Below, piece by piece: positions 9,401 to 18,993 of a stretch of 64,000 bases of DNA (position 1 is the stretch's first letter; the number at the start of each line of letters is the position of its first letter). The DNA comes from Bacillus pumilus (GTDB taxonomy: Bacteria; Bacillota; Bacilli; Bacillales; Bacillaceae), in the NCBI RefSeq assembly GCF_009937765.1, contig NZ_CP047089.1, forward strand, positions 1,424,272 to 1,488,271, in the 5' to 3' direction. A program made the translations under genes and the position numbers. The notes beneath the pieces were generated by a model that saw only the letters and a list, made by a program, of their open reading frames with translations, ran no database searches and was not told where the DNA came from.

Positions 9401-9811
9401 ACATTTGGGGATGAAACGGGAGAAATGGAAGGCGTTGTCTTTCCAGAGCAATTTAGAAAGCTGTCCCCCTTACTTGAGGAGGGCGCCATGCTTTATGTTG
9501 AAGGCAGAATAGATGTCAGAAATGAGAGCAGCCAGATCATCGTGCAAGAAGCCGTTCTGCTTGAAGAGATGGGTACACAAAGAAAAGAGTCTGTCTACAT
9601 TCGGGTGAAAGAAGAAAATCATACGCAGGAGCTGCTAGAGCAAGTAAAGCGGGTGATCTCGATGCACAGCGGGGGAGCAGATGTCTATTTGTACTATGAG
9701 AAGCAAAAAAAGACAGTGAGACTTCCAGATGCATACAAAGTTCATGCAGATCATGCTGTCATTTTCCAATTAAAAGAGCTGCTCGGTGAACAAAACGTTG
9801 TGATTAAATGA
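6476..9811 (+). CDS. dnaE: DNA polymerase III alpha subunit DnaE (error-prone/primer-extending)
   Basis: A 1111-residue C-family DNA polymerase of the DnaE1-like type used by Bacillus beside PolC; it extends RNA primers before hand-off to PolC. The N-terminal PHP domain (about 1-210) begins V-H-L-Q-V-H-S-G-Y-S. The palm motif P-D-I-D-I-D-F-P-D places catalytic Asp at 381 and 383, with the third in K-M-D-F-L-G near 534. A helix-hairpin-helix region and an OB fold (about 950-1040) follow. There is no built-in 3'-5' exonuclease. ATG 6476 follows AAAGGAGTGG, and the earlier ATG at 6446 is not supported. It is divergent from ytrHI. Confidence 0.97.
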   Translation: MSYVHLQVHSGYSLLSSAAKVKELVLKAKELGYKALALTDDHVMYGTVEFYKECKKHDIKPVIGLTASVFIDEQETEAYPLVLLAKNNEGYQNLIKISSVLKSKSKAGLKEKWLKSYHRGLIAITPGVSGYIETLLQHDQIEEAHHAAKQLKHIFGEGHVYIALQPFQQDESLVAKLRDISKSADIPLVATGDVHYIKREDKTAYTCLKAIKAGQQLPEVEEDRAEKHFRTYEEMKEWYTQDTELLTRTVEIADRCEVDLNLGQTKLPSYPAPDQSTADQFLRKVCAEGMKQRKIASNDAYVKRLEYELSIIQKMNFSDYFLIVWDFMKYAHDQGIVTGPGRGSAAGSLVAYVLFITDVDPLRHGLLFERFLNPERISMPDIDIDFPDTRRDEIISYVKDKYGDMHVAQIVTFGTLAAKAALRDVGRVMGIDSKAADRLAKLIPSKPGTTLKEALTASPELKTMLQQSEELRQVFQTALKVEGLPRHTSTHAAGVVLSEEPLTEVVPIQDGHDGVYLTQYAMNYLEDLGLLKMDFLGLRNLTLIESIKNQIERQENVHINFSDISYEDQKTFELLSAGDTTGIFQLESQGMRQVLRRLKPSSLEDIVAVNALYRPGPMENIPLFIDRKHGRVKVSYPHPDLYDILKDTYGVIVYQEQIMLIAAKMAGFQLGEADLLRRAVSKKDKKVLDEERSHFVEGCLKKEYPVNIANDVYDLIVKFANYGFNRSHAVAYSMIGFQLAYLKAHYPLYFMCGLLTSVIGNEDKVAQYFYEAKEKGISVLKPSINKSEFPFTVEKGEIRYSLRAIKNVGVSAVKDIYRARQEKPFEDLFDFCARVSAKSVNRKTIEALIFSGAMDELYPNRASLLASIDIALDHVSFLNPDDQLDFLGDTTFSIKPKYAEIEELPLVDLLQFEKEALGLYLSNHPVQAYRDRLRKNGAVEIIRLSSYIKRKVSMGGLLTKVKSIRTKNGQSMAFVTFGDETGEMEGVVFPEQFRKLSPLLEEGAMLYVEGRIDVRNESSQIIVQEAVLLEEMGTQRKESVYIRVKEENHTQELLEQVKRVISMHSGGADVYLYYEKQKKTVRLPDAYKVHADHAVIFQLKELLGEQNVVIK

Positions 9812-9832
9812 TGACAAATCGCCTGAATATGT

Positions 9833-9860
9833 TTTACAAATTCACCTATTGTGTTATCAT
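9833..9860 (+). promoter_or_regulatory. Candidate sigma-A promoter of ytsJ
   Basis: TTTACA (9833-9838) and TATCAT (9855-9860) are separated by 16 bases in the dnaE-ytsJ gap. Confidence 0.5.
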
Positions 9861-9952
9861 TTTAAAGATTCTGTGTATTTAAAACTGCCAGTATGTGCTT
9901 ATCAACTTAGCAATTCATTAAATCATTTTCCACTTGAAGGAGTGTTCATCAC

Positions 9953-11185
9953 ATGTCATTAAGAGAAGAAGCATTACATATGCACAAAGAGAATCAAGGC
10001 AAACTTGAATCAAAATCAAAAGTACAAGTGAAAAATGCGAAAGACTTGAGCTTGGCTTACTCACCTGGTGTTGCAGAACCATGTAAAGATATTTATGACG
10101 ACACAAGCAAAGTGTATGATTATACAATGAAAGGCAATATGGTCGCTGTTGTCACAGACGGAAGCGCTGTTTTAGGGCTTGGAAATATTGGTGCAGAAGC
10201 ATCTCTTCCAGTAATGGAAGGAAAAGCTGTATTATTCAAAAGCTTCGCTGGCGTTGATGCCTTCCCAATCGCGCTTGCGACAAACGATGTTGACAAAATC
10301 GTTGAAACAGTCAAGCTTCTTGAGCCAACGTTTGGCGGTGTCAACCTTGAAGATATTGCAGCTCCAAACTGCTTCATTATCGAAGAGCGCTTGAAAAAAG
10401 AGACAAACATTCCAGTGTTCCACGATGATCAGCACGGAACAGCGATTGTGACAGTAGCAGGACTTGTAAATGCGCTGAAACTGTCTGGAAAATCAATGTC
10501 CTCTATCAAAGTGGTAGCAAACGGCGCTGGAGCCGCGGGAATTGCAATTATCAAGCTTCTATATCATTTCGGTGTACGTGATATCATCATGTGTGATACA
10601 AAAGGCGCAATTTACGAAGGCCGCCCGAACGGTATGAATGCAGTGAAAAATGAAGTAGCTAAATTCACGAATCAAGACCGTAAAGAAGGTTCATTAGAAG
10701 AAGTGATTGAAGGCGCTGACGTTTTCATCGGAGTTTCAGTAGCGGGCGCTCTAACAAAAGAAATGGTTGGCAAAATGGCAAAAGATCCTGTCATCTTCGC
10801 AATGGCGAATCCTAATCCAGAGATTATGCCAGAAGATGCACATGCAGCAGGCGCAAGTGTTGTAGGAACTGGCCGTTCTGACTTCCCGAACCAAGTAAAC
10901 AACGTACTTGCATTCCCAGGCATTTTCCGCGGAGCATTAGATGTACGTGCAACTCACATTAACGAAGAAATGAAAATTGCAGCCGTAGAAGCAATTGCTT
11001 CGCTTGTTTCAGATGATAAATTGTCAGCTGAATACGTCATCCCCGAACCATTTGATGCACGTGTAGCACCAGCGGTAGCAAAAGCAGTAGCAAAAGCAGC
11101 AATGGAAACTGGCGTTGCAAGAATCAAAGTCGACCCAGAAGAAGTCGCTGAAAAAACAAGAAAATTAACGATTATCGGCGAATAA
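9953..11185 (+). CDS. ytsJ: NADP-dependent malic enzyme YtsJ
   Basis: A 410-residue malic enzyme of the short (MaeB N-terminal) type, which oxidatively decarboxylates malate to pyruvate. YtsJ is the main NADPH-yielding malic enzyme of B. subtilis growing on malate. The substrate region S-L-A-Y-S-P-G-V-A-E-P lies at about 36-46, the metal-binding F-H-D-D-Q-H-G-T-A at about 152-161, and the Rossmann segment A-N-G-A-G-A-A-G at about 185-195. ATG 9953 has GAAGGAG upstream. It lacks the phosphotransacetylase extension of longer MaeB forms. It supplies pyruvate and NADPH beside the fatty-acid genes accDA that follow. Confidence 0.95.
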   Translation: MSLREEALHMHKENQGKLESKSKVQVKNAKDLSLAYSPGVAEPCKDIYDDTSKVYDYTMKGNMVAVVTDGSAVLGLGNIGAEASLPVMEGKAVLFKSFAGVDAFPIALATNDVDKIVETVKLLEPTFGGVNLEDIAAPNCFIIEERLKKETNIPVFHDDQHGTAIVTVAGLVNALKLSGKSMSSIKVVANGAGAAGIAIIKLLYHFGVRDIIMCDTKGAIYEGRPNGMNAVKNEVAKFTNQDRKEGSLEEVIEGADVFIGVSVAGALTKEMVGKMAKDPVIFAMANPNPEIMPEDAHAAGASVVGTGRSDFPNQVNNVLAFPGIFRGALDVRATHINEEMKIAAVEAIASLVSDDKLSAEYVIPEPFDARVAPAVAKAVAKAAMETGVARIKVDPEEVAEKTRKLTIIGE

Positions 11186-11197
11186 TCAATTGGAAAA

Positions 11198-11238
11198 GTG
11201 TGCACGTTCTTTCTGAAATTGGAGGAAAGACGTGCACC
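11198..11238 (+). other. Long hairpin without U-run after ytsJ
   Basis: GTGCACGT (11200-11207) pairs with ACGTGCAC (11230-11237), extended by CTTTC/GAAAG across a one-base bulge. The sequence after it is CATTTCC, not a T run, so it is not a standard terminator. The rest of the 304-base gap to accD is AT-rich, with TATAAT at 11435-11440 but no convincing -35. Confidence 0.7.
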
Positions 11239-11489
11239 ATTTCCTCTCATACGCGAAAATTTTTTCATCCGACATGATATTTTTTTGTAGACGTTCACAA
11301 TTCACATATATCAACTGCTCAGCGCCCCAAACACATACTCATTTCTCATCAATTCCCCACTGAAAAAATTGAATGAAGGATGACAGCGTTTGACAAAAAA
11401 AGTACAATAGTTTCGGTACAGTTATGACATGTCCTATAATAGTGGATGTGCGTGTAAAGAAAAAACCCTTCAAAAAGGGAGGTAGTCAT

Positions 11490-12365
11490 TTGTCAATTAA
11501 AAATATTTTCAGTAAAAAGAAAAAATATGCATCTGTACCCTCTGAACAGGCAAGTCAAGATGTGCCTGAAGGCATCATGACCAAATGTCCGCAATGTAAA
11601 AAAATAATGCTCACCAAAGAACTAGATAAAAATTTACGTGTTTGCATGAATTGCGGCCGGCATTTGCAAATGAATGCAAAACAGCGTATTGACAGCCTTG
11701 TTGACGAAGGCACATTTGAAGAATTTAACGGGCACCTGATCTCAGAAAACCCGCTCGGATTCCCAGGCTACGAAGAAAAGCTTGAGAAAGACAGAGAAAA
11801 AACGTCTTTGAATGAAGCCATTGTCACAGGTCAAGGTGAAATTGAAGGCAAGCGTGCTGTGATTGCTGTCATGGATGCCACATTCCGTATGGGTAGCATG
11901 GGCTCAGTTGTTGGTGAAAAGATCACACTTGCGATTGAGAAAGCAAAAGCGGACAAGGTGCCATTTATCATCTTTACTGCATCAGGCGGAGCGAGAATGC
12001 AAGAGGGAATTCTCAGTCTTATGCAGATGGCAAAAACAAGTTCAGCATTAAAACTGTTCAGTGAGGACCAAGGTTTGATTATCTCTGTGATGACGAACCC
12101 AACAACTGGCGGAGTATCAGCTAGTTTCGCGTCTCTTGGTGATTACAACTTTGCAGAACCTGGTGCTTTAATTGGGTTTGCAGGTCGTAGAATCATTGAA
12201 CAAACAATTCGTGAAGACCTGCCAGAGGACTTCCAAACGGCTGAATTTTTGCTGAAGCATGGACAGCTGGATGCTGTCATTCATCGTGCAGAGATGAAAG
12301 AAACATTAGGCCGAATCTTAGCATTACACAGCACAGGAGGTGAACGAGAGTGGCTGGAGAACTAG
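11490..12365 (+). CDS. accD: Acetyl-CoA carboxylase carboxyltransferase beta subunit
   Basis: A 291-residue beta subunit of the carboxyltransferase half of acetyl-CoA carboxylase, which makes malonyl-CoA for fatty-acid synthesis. The N-terminal zinc ribbon has C33, C36, C52 and C55; the crotonase-like carboxyltransferase domain fills about 70-285. The start is TTG at 11490 behind AGGGAGGT; the upstream in-frame ATG at 11424 lacks a ribosome-binding site and adds non-family sequence. The 3' end overlaps accA by 16 bases, so the two subunits are translationally coupled. Confidence 0.95.
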   Translation: MSIKNIFSKKKKYASVPSEQASQDVPEGIMTKCPQCKKIMLTKELDKNLRVCMNCGRHLQMNAKQRIDSLVDEGTFEEFNGHLISENPLGFPGYEEKLEKDREKTSLNEAIVTGQGEIEGKRAVIAVMDATFRMGSMGSVVGEKITLAIEKAKADKVPFIIFTASGGARMQEGILSLMQMAKTSSALKLFSEDQGLIISVMTNPTTGGVSASFASLGDYNFAEPGALIGFAGRRIIEQTIREDLPEDFQTAEFLLKHGQLDAVIHRAEMKETLGRILALHSTGGEREWLEN

Positions 12366-13327
12366 AATTTGAAAAACCTGTCATTGAACTTCGAGCGAAA
12401 ATTGATGAACTAAAAAAGTTCACACAAAACTCAGAAATGGATTTAAGTGCAGAAATTGAGCGTCTTGAAACACGTCTGAGCAAACTTGAAGCAGACATTT
12501 ATACAAATTTAAAGCCGTGGGACAGAGTACAGATTGCTCGTCATGCGATGCGCCCAACAACTCTCGATTACATTCAAGAGCTGTTTGACAACTTTTTCGA
12601 GTGTCACGGTGACCGTTTTTATGGCGATGATGAAGCGATCGTTGGAGGAATTGCCACGTTTAAAGGGCTTCCTGTTACAGTGATTGGCCATCAGCGCGGT
12701 AAAGATACAAAAGAAAACTTGCGCCGTAATTTCGGAATGCCTCATCCAGAAGGCTACCGTAAAGCGCTGCGCTTGATGAAACAAGCAGATAAATTTAATC
12801 GTCCGATCATTTGCTTTATTGATACAAAAGGAGCTTATCCTGGTAAAGCAGCTGAAGAACGTGGGCAAAGTGAAGCAATTGCGAAAAACCTATTCGAAAT
12901 GGCAGGACTTCGTGTACCGGTTGTCTGTATTGTCATTGGAGAAGGCGGAAGTGGCGGCGCACTAGGCTTAGGCGTAGGAAACCACCTATACATGCTAGAG
13001 AATTCAACGTATTCAGTGATTTCACCTGAAGGTGCAGCAGCACTGCTCTGGAAGGACTCATCACTTGCGAAAAAAGCTGCAGAATCAATGAAGATTACGG
13101 CTCCAGACCTAAAAGAATTAGATATTATAGATGATGTTATTAAAGAAGTGCAAGGTGGAGCACATCGAGACGTGAAACAACAAGCAGCCTACATTGAAAC
13201 AACATTAAAACAGTCACTTACATCTTTGCTCAAACTAACACCTGAAGAACTAGTCGAACAAAGATATCAAAAATACAAAGCAATCGGGAAAGTATCGGTT
13301 GAAAATCAATATATTGGGGTAAACTAA
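12350..13327 (+). CDS. accA: Acetyl-CoA carboxylase carboxyltransferase alpha subunit
   Basis: A 325-residue alpha subunit, partner of AccD in an alpha2-beta2 carboxyltransferase. An N-terminal helical hairpin (about 1-60) precedes the crotonase-like core. The oxyanion-forming Gly-rich segment [10 protein letters not shown] lies at about 200-210, and the C-terminus ends V-E-N-Q-Y-I-G-V-N. The start is GTG at 12350, preceded by AGGAGGTG inside the end of accD. A terminator follows, so the unit is accD-accA. Confidence 0.96.
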   Translation: MAGELEFEKPVIELRAKIDELKKFTQNSEMDLSAEIERLETRLSKLEADIYTNLKPWDRVQIARHAMRPTTLDYIQELFDNFFECHGDRFYGDDEAIVGGIATFKGLPVTVIGHQRGKDTKENLRRNFGMPHPEGYRKALRLMKQADKFNRPIICFIDTKGAYPGKAAEERGQSEAIAKNLFEMAGLRVPVVCIVIGEGGSGGALGLGVGNHLYMLENSTYSVISPEGAAALLWKDSSLAKKAAESMKITAPDLKELDIIDDVIKEVQGGAHRDVKQQAAYIETTLKQSLTSLLKLTPEELVEQRYQKYKAIGKVSVENQYIGVN

Positions 13328-13328
13328 A

Positions 13329-13366
13329 TAAACGTACAGCCTTTTTGGCTGGCGTTTATTTTTTTC
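13329..13366 (+). terminator. Rho-independent terminator after accDA
   Basis: ATAAACG-ACAGCC pairs with GGCTG-CGTTTAT around a T loop, followed by a T run. Confidence 0.8.
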
Positions 13367-13530
13367 ATCTTTTTTCATGAAAACCGTCCTCATGTAAGCG
13401 CTATTTGAAAATAATTTTCTTTTGTTTTCATAAAGTTTAAAACGTCTGAAAACCTTGATGCGGTGGGCTTTTGAGGAATGGACCCTCCTCGTTTTTGAAA
13501 GAATTGCTTTCATGACTTTCTTAACTTTTG

Positions 13531-13559
13531 TTTAAAAACGGTTTATTTAATTGTATAAT
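13531..13559 (+). promoter_or_regulatory. Sigma-A promoter of pfkA-pyk
   Basis: TTTAAA (13531-13536) and TATAAT (13554-13559) are 17 bases apart. The 340-base gap before pfkA otherwise holds the accA terminator and a weak GAGGA/TCCTC hairpin near 13475-13496. Confidence 0.65.
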
Positions 13560-13608
13560 AAGGACGGTTTTAGAAATACAAATTGAAAACATCCTGTTTT
13601 GCTCATGA

Positions 13609-14628
<1,020 letters not shown>

Positions 14629-14655
14629 ATCGAGAAGACCTTAGGAGGAACAGTA

Positions 14656-16416
14656 ATGAGAAAGACAAAAATCGTTTGTACAATCGGTCCAGCAAGTGAA
14701 ACCATTGAAAAGCTGACTGAATTGATTGAAGCAGGAATGAATGTAGCCAGACTAAACTTCTCTCATGGAGATTTTGAAGAGCATGGTGCACGCATCGAAA
14801 ACATTCGTAAAGCAGGGAAAACATTAGGCAAGGACATTGCGATCCTTCTTGATACAAAAGGTCCAGAGATCCGTACACGTACAGTTGAAAACGGCTCAAT
14901 TGAGCTAGTCGCTGGTGCAGATCTCATCGTAAGTATGGAAGACATTGTTGGAAATACGGAAAAAATTAGTGTGACATATGAAGATTTGATCCATGATGTA
15001 GAAGTGGGTTCAACAATCCTTTTAGATGATGGTCTCATTGGTTTAGAAGTGAAAGAACTGAACATGGATCAGAAAGAAATCGTCACAAAGGTCATGAATA
15101 CTGGCACGCTCAAAAACAAAAAAGGTGTAAACGTACCAGGTGTAAGTGTGAACTTGCCAGGTATTACAGAAAAAGATGCCAATGATATTCTGTTCGGAAT
15201 TGAACAAGGCGTTGATTTCATCGCAGCTTCTTTTGTGAGACGAGCTTCTGATGTTCTTGAAATTCGTGAGCTTCTTGAAAAGAATAATGCGGCTGACATT
15301 CAAATCATCCCTAAGATTGAAAACCAAGAGGGTGTTGATAACATTGATGAAATCCTTGAGGTATCAGACGGTTTGATGGTTGCGCGTGGAGATCTTGGTG
15401 TAGAGATCCCAGCAGAAGAAGTACCGCTTGTTCAAAAAATGCTCATCAAAAAATGCAATCGCTTGGGCAAACCTGTCATCACAGCAACCCAAATGCTTGA
15501 TAGCATGCAGCGTAATCCTCGTCCAACTCGTGCGGAAGCAAGTGACGTGGCAAATGCTATTTTTGATGGCACAGATGCGATTATGCTTTCTGGTGAAACA
15601 GCAGCAGGAACGTATCCAGTGGAAGCTGTACAAACAATGCATAACATTGCATCACGTTCAGAAGATGCACTCAACTATAAAGCCATTCTTTCTCGCAGAA
15701 GCGAAGAAGTAGATGTCAGCATTACTGATGCCATTGGTCAATCTGTTGCACATACAGCGATGAAGCTTGACGTTGCAGCGATTGTGACACCTACGGAAAG
15801 CGGTCATACAGCGAGAATGATTTCAAAATATAGACCAAAAGCACCAATCGTAGCAGTCACAGCAAACGAATCAGTTGCAAGGAAGCTATCTCTTGTATTC
15901 GGTGTATTTGCGAAGAGTGGATCAAAAACGACGTCTACGGATGAAATGCTTGAGAATGCAGTCGAGAAATCGATTGAAACAGGCTACGTGAGACATGGCG
16001 ATTTAATCGTTATTACAGCTGGTGTGCCAGTTGGTGAAACAGGTACAACAAACTTAATGAAAGTGTATGTTGTCGGTGACATCATTGCGAAAGGTCAAGG
16101 AATTGGCCGTAAATCTGCATTTGGACCGGTTGTCATTGCACAAAGCGGAAAAGAAGCAGAAGAAAAAATGTACGATGGGGCGATTCTTGTCGCAAACTGT
16201 ACAGATCGTGATATGATGAGTGCTTTAGAGAAAGCATCTGCCTTGATCACAGAAGAAGGCGGCTTAACAAGCCATGCAGCAGTCGTTGGACTCAGCCTTG
16301 GCATTCCAGTGATTGTAGGTCTTGATGGAGCTACAACACTCCTAAAAGAAGGCGAAGAAATTACAGTAGATCCGGCACGCGGAGCGATCTACAAAGGCCG
16401 TGCAAGCGTCCTATAA
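14656..16416 (+). CDS. pyk: Pyruvate kinase
   Basis: A 586-residue pyruvate kinase, converting phosphoenolpyruvate and ADP to pyruvate and ATP. The TIM barrel with inserted B domain spans about 1-345 ([10 protein letters not shown] near 238-248), and the allosteric domain about 360-470. Bacillus-type enzymes carry an extra C-terminal PEP-utilising (swivelling) domain, here about 490-585, with the T-S-H-A-A-V-V motif. ATG 14656 follows TTAGGAGGA. It is the second gene of pfkA-pyk and is closed by a terminator. Confidence 0.97.
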   Translation: MRKTKIVCTIGPASETIEKLTELIEAGMNVARLNFSHGDFEEHGARIENIRKAGKTLGKDIAILLDTKGPEIRTRTVENGSIELVAGADLIVSMEDIVGNTEKISVTYEDLIHDVEVGSTILLDDGLIGLEVKELNMDQKEIVTKVMNTGTLKNKKGVNVPGVSVNLPGITEKDANDILFGIEQGVDFIAASFVRRASDVLEIRELLEKNNAADIQIIPKIENQEGVDNIDEILEVSDGLMVARGDLGVEIPAEEVPLVQKMLIKKCNRLGKPVITATQMLDSMQRNPRPTRAEASDVANAIFDGTDAIMLSGETAAGTYPVEAVQTMHNIASRSEDALNYKAILSRRSEEVDVSITDAIGQSVAHTAMKLDVAAIVTPTESGHTARMISKYRPKAPIVAVTANESVARKLSLVFGVFAKSGSKTTSTDEMLENAVEKSIETGYVRHGDLIVITAGVPVGETGTTNLMKVYVVGDIIAKGQGIGRKSAFGPVVIAQSGKEAEEKMYDGAILVANCTDRDMMSALEKASALITEEGGLTSHAAVVGLSLGIPVIVGLDGATTLLKEGEEITVDPARGAIYKGRASVL

Positions 16417-16424
16417 ATGATACA

Positions 16425-16459
16425 CACGAGGGGAGTTGTCTGACTCCTCTCTTTTTTTA
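16425..16459 (+). terminator. Rho-independent terminator after pyk
   Basis: GAGGGGAGT pairs with ACTCCTCTC around a TGTCTG loop, followed by seven T. Confidence 0.85.
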
Positions 16460-16518
16460 TGTTACACTAAAAAAGTAAAACAGTTTTCGATGAAAGATAC
16501 CCCATGAGGTGATATGGC

Positions 16519-16908
16519 TTGAAAAAATATTTGCTACTATTATTGATTCTGTTCCCTGCAGTGGAAATCAGTTTATTTTTAATATCAAGTAAAATCATTG
16601 GCATTTTGCCAACGATGCTGTTGATCGTACTCACGAGTGCATTAGGCGCTTACTTTGCAAGAAAGCAAGGAATTGAAGCTTTTCAAAAAGTGCAAAGAGA
16701 TTTACAATATGGCAAAATGCCAGGGGGAACGATAGTTGATGGTTTTTGCATTCTAATCGGTGGTCTGCTACTGCTCATCCCCGGCTTCTTATCGGATATC
16801 ATCGGTGCGCTGCTGCTCATTCCGATGACGAGAAAGCAAATCAAGCCGCTTTTTGAACGCTGGCTTAGAAACATGTCTAATCGCAATCGCTATACAATTA
16901 TTCGCTAA
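16519..16908 (+). CDS. fxsA: FxsA family membrane protein (YtzA)
   Basis: A 129-residue FxsA-family protein. Hydrophobic segments lie at about 3-20, 24-44 and 72-98, the last Gly-rich (I-L-I-G-G-L-L-L-L-I-P-G). FxsA in E. coli was named for suppressing F-exclusion of phage T7; its normal role is unknown. The start is TTG at 16519, seven bases after GAGGTG. It stands alone and converges on ytvI with a shared hairpin. In B. subtilis the equivalent gene is ytzA. Confidence 0.85.
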   Translation: MKKYLLLLLILFPAVEISLFLISSKIIGILPTMLLIVLTSALGAYFARKQGIEAFQKVQRDLQYGKMPGGTIVDGFCILIGGLLLLIPGFLSDIIGALLLIPMTRKQIKPLFERWLRNMSNRNRYTIIR

Positions 16909-16937
16909 AGAGACCTTGAACTAAAGGTCTCTTTTAC
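16907..16937. terminator. Bidirectional terminator between fxsA and ytvI
   Basis: AAGAGACCTT pairs with AAGGTCTCTT around a short loop, and T/A runs flank both sides. Confidence 0.85.
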
Positions 16938-18052
16938 TTTTGCATGCCGTACCGAATGTACTGATAGATATCGCTGAAAACACCTGCATTACGAAATGCT
17001 TGCCACACGACAAGGGAGGCAGGGCCAATGACGAGTCCAAGGAAACCGAACCATTTTAACCCGACAAATAGCGCCACGAGCGTAGCTAAAGGATTAAGTC
17101 CAATGGATTTGCTTAAGACTTTTGGCTCTGAAATTTGTCTTTGAAGGAGCACGACAATGTATAAAATGCCGAGCCCAATGGCGAGTGAAAGGTTGCCTGT
17201 CATGACGGAGTAAATGATCCATGGCAGAAAAACAGTGCCGCTCCCGATATAAGGAAGTAAATCGACAAACCCAATACATAAAGCAATGACAAGGGCGTGC
17301 TCGACTTTTAAGATCATCAGTCCGATGATGACAAGGCCAATGGTCATGGCAACAAGCAAAAGCTGCGCCTTCATAAAACCGGTAATGGCTTTTTTGATTT
17401 CAGATAAAATGGCTCGTGTATGCTGCATCCATTTTGCGGGAAAGATACGAGAACCATATTTTTTTAATGTAAACCAATCTTTTGTGATAAAAAAAGTCGC
17501 CAGTGCAGAAAACAAAAGGGTTGCGGCTGCATCAGGCAAAAGACCTAAAAAAGCCGGGATAAGCTCGAGAGTTTTTGAAAGAAAAGTCCCTATTTTTGCA
17601 GCAGCTTCATCGCCCAGCGCTTGGATTTGTCCCAAAATTGATTCCTTTTGCCCTGCTTGCAGCGTATTAAATTGGGCGGTTACATCATGGTACAAAGGCA
17701 GGATCTTATCTGTAAAAAAACGTTCGACAATCCCAATGATTTGATCAAGGTGACCAGGTAGAACTTTTGCTAAATAAGCACTTCCTGAGATGATTTCTGC
17801 TACTAAGAGTGTGATGAAACCGGCGGCTACTACTAAAAAGAGCAGTAGTACAATGACTACAACGAATCCTCTCGGCATTCCGGTGATCTCTTCTATTTTG
17901 CATACGACAGGGTGAATGAGGCAGGAGACAATAAGTGCAATCCAAAAAGGATATAAAAAAGGAAAAGACTGATATAAAAAGACAACCGCAAATACAGCAA
18001 TGCTGATCATCATCAAACTTCGTAGAAAAATGGCCATATAGGTGTGATTCAC
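16934..18052 (-). CDS. ytvI: AI-2E family transporter YtvI
   Basis: A 372-residue member of the AI-2E / TerC-like permease family (seven to eight membrane segments, with the soluble loop about 90-160). The start is the GTG at 18052, five bases after GGAGGGG; a longer frame to 18100 is less likely because it starts upstream of that ribosome-binding site. Family members include sporulation protein SpIVFA-region YtvI homologues and proposed autoinducer or Na+/H+ exporters; substrate here is unknown. It is divergent from ytwI. Confidence 0.88.
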   Translation of the reverse strand: MNHTYMAIFLRSLMMISIAVFAVVFLYQSFPFLYPFWIALIVSCLIHPVVCKIEEITGMPRGFVVVIVLLLFLVVAAGFITLLVAEIISGSAYLAKVLPGHLDQIIGIVERFFTDKILPLYHDVTAQFNTLQAGQKESILGQIQALGDEAAAKIGTFLSKTLELIPAFLGLLPDAAATLLFSALATFFITKDWFTLKKYGSRIFPAKWMQHTRAILSEIKKAITGFMKAQLLLVAMTIGLVIIGLMILKVEHALVIALCIGFVDLLPYIGSGTVFLPWIIYSVMTGNLSLAIGLGILYIVVLLQRQISEPKVLSKSIGLNPLATLVALFVGLKWFGFLGLVIGPASLVVWQAFRNAGVFSDIYQYIRYGMQK

Positions 18053-18152
18053 ACAATCCCCTCCAAAAAACAAGCATGTCCGATACTTCATTTTATTCAA
18101 AAAGATTAGTAATATGAAAAGGTCGCAATAAAAAGAAAGGAAGGGGCGGCGT

Positions 18153-18617
18153 ATGTTTACTCAAGCAAATTTATTTTTGGTTCTTTTACTCGTTATTGCA
18201 CTTATTGCAAAAAACAATTCATTAATCTTAGCGGTTTCTGTGCTTATTGGGATTAAGCTGATTGGTTTGGATCAAAAGGTTTTCCCGGTTCTTCAATCGA
18301 AAGGCATCAATTGGGGGGTCACCGTTATTACTATTGCTGTACTTGTCCCTATTGCAACAGGAGACATTGGATTTAAACAGCTTGGAGAAGCAGTGAAATC
18401 TTCTTATGCTTGGATTGCACTTGGAGCGGGTATATTAGTAGCATTAATTGCAAAAAACGGTATTGTGCTACTCGAGAATGATCCGCATATCACGACAGCG
18501 CTTGTGTTCGGGACGATTTTAGCAGTCAGCTTATTCAAAGGTGTAGCTGTCGGTCCGCTGATCGGAGCAGGAATTGCTTATTTGGCGATGCAGGCTGTGA
18601 AATTTTTCAGCGGTTGA
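18153..18617 (+). CDS. ytwI: DUF441 (UPF0756) membrane protein YtwI
   Basis: A 154-residue, very hydrophobic protein with about four membrane segments (1-30, 48-68, 80-100, 110-150). Length and Gly-rich helices match the UPF0756 family. ATG 18153 follows AGGAAGGGG. No function is established. A hairpin terminator separates it from citZ. Confidence 0.85.
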   Translation: MFTQANLFLVLLLVIALIAKNNSLILAVSVLIGIKLIGLDQKVFPVLQSKGINWGVTVITIAVLVPIATGDIGFKQLGEAVKSSYAWIALGAGILVALIAKNGIVLLENDPHITTALVFGTILAVSLFKGVAVGPLIGAGIAYLAMQAVKFFSG

Positions 18618-18650
18618 AAAGAGAGTGGTTCATACCACTTTCTTTTTTTA
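18616..18650 (+). terminator. Rho-independent terminator after ytwI
   Basis: A GAGTGGT/ACCACTTTC hairpin with a short TCAT loop is followed by T-rich sequence. Confidence 0.7.
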
Positions 18651-18769
18651 TTTTTTTCTTGCGTGAGCTTTTGCAAAAAAACATAATTAAATATAATAAA
18701 AGAAGCAAAATCCCTTTATTCCATGCCTGATATGGAAGACTGGAAAAAAAAATATCAAAAAAAATTATA

Positions 18770-18807
18770 GTTAAACATTTAACAAATGTCTGATTATTGT
18801 TTATAAT
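18770..18807 (+). promoter_or_regulatory. citZ promoter with palindrome over the -35
   Basis: The -35 TTAACA (18779-18784) and -10 TATAAT (18802-18807) are exactly 17 bases apart. GTTAAA-CA-TTTAAC (18770-18783), a 6-bp-arm dyad, overlaps the -35, where a repressor such as CcpC could bind. The operator assignment is inference. Confidence 0.75.
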
Positions 18808-18883
18808 GGGAATAGGCTTAATTTTGAACTCATTGATCACACAAGAGATATGAGGCTAAAAGCGCTCTAACCGTATAGGTAAA

Positions 18884-18897
18884 TGTAAGCATTTTCT
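18884..18897 (+). promoter_or_regulatory. CcpA cre-like site in the citZ leader
   Basis: TGTAAGCATTTTCT matches the cre consensus TGWAANCGNTNWCA at 12 of 14 positions. It lies about 70 bases past the expected transcription start, as the B. subtilis citZ cre does. Confidence 0.65.
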
Positions 18898-18993
18898 TTT
18901 CTGAACCTGCCGTCTTATTCGGATTGGATAGCGCTTTCAAAAAGCGAGAATTCTGCAACGAAGGGGAATCTTTTTAAAAAGGGGAGATTGAAC

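Noticed and set aside
13470..13500. GAGGA/TCCTC hairpin with T run as a terminator before pfkA
   Set aside because: The stem is only five base pairs and a clear accA terminator already lies upstream.
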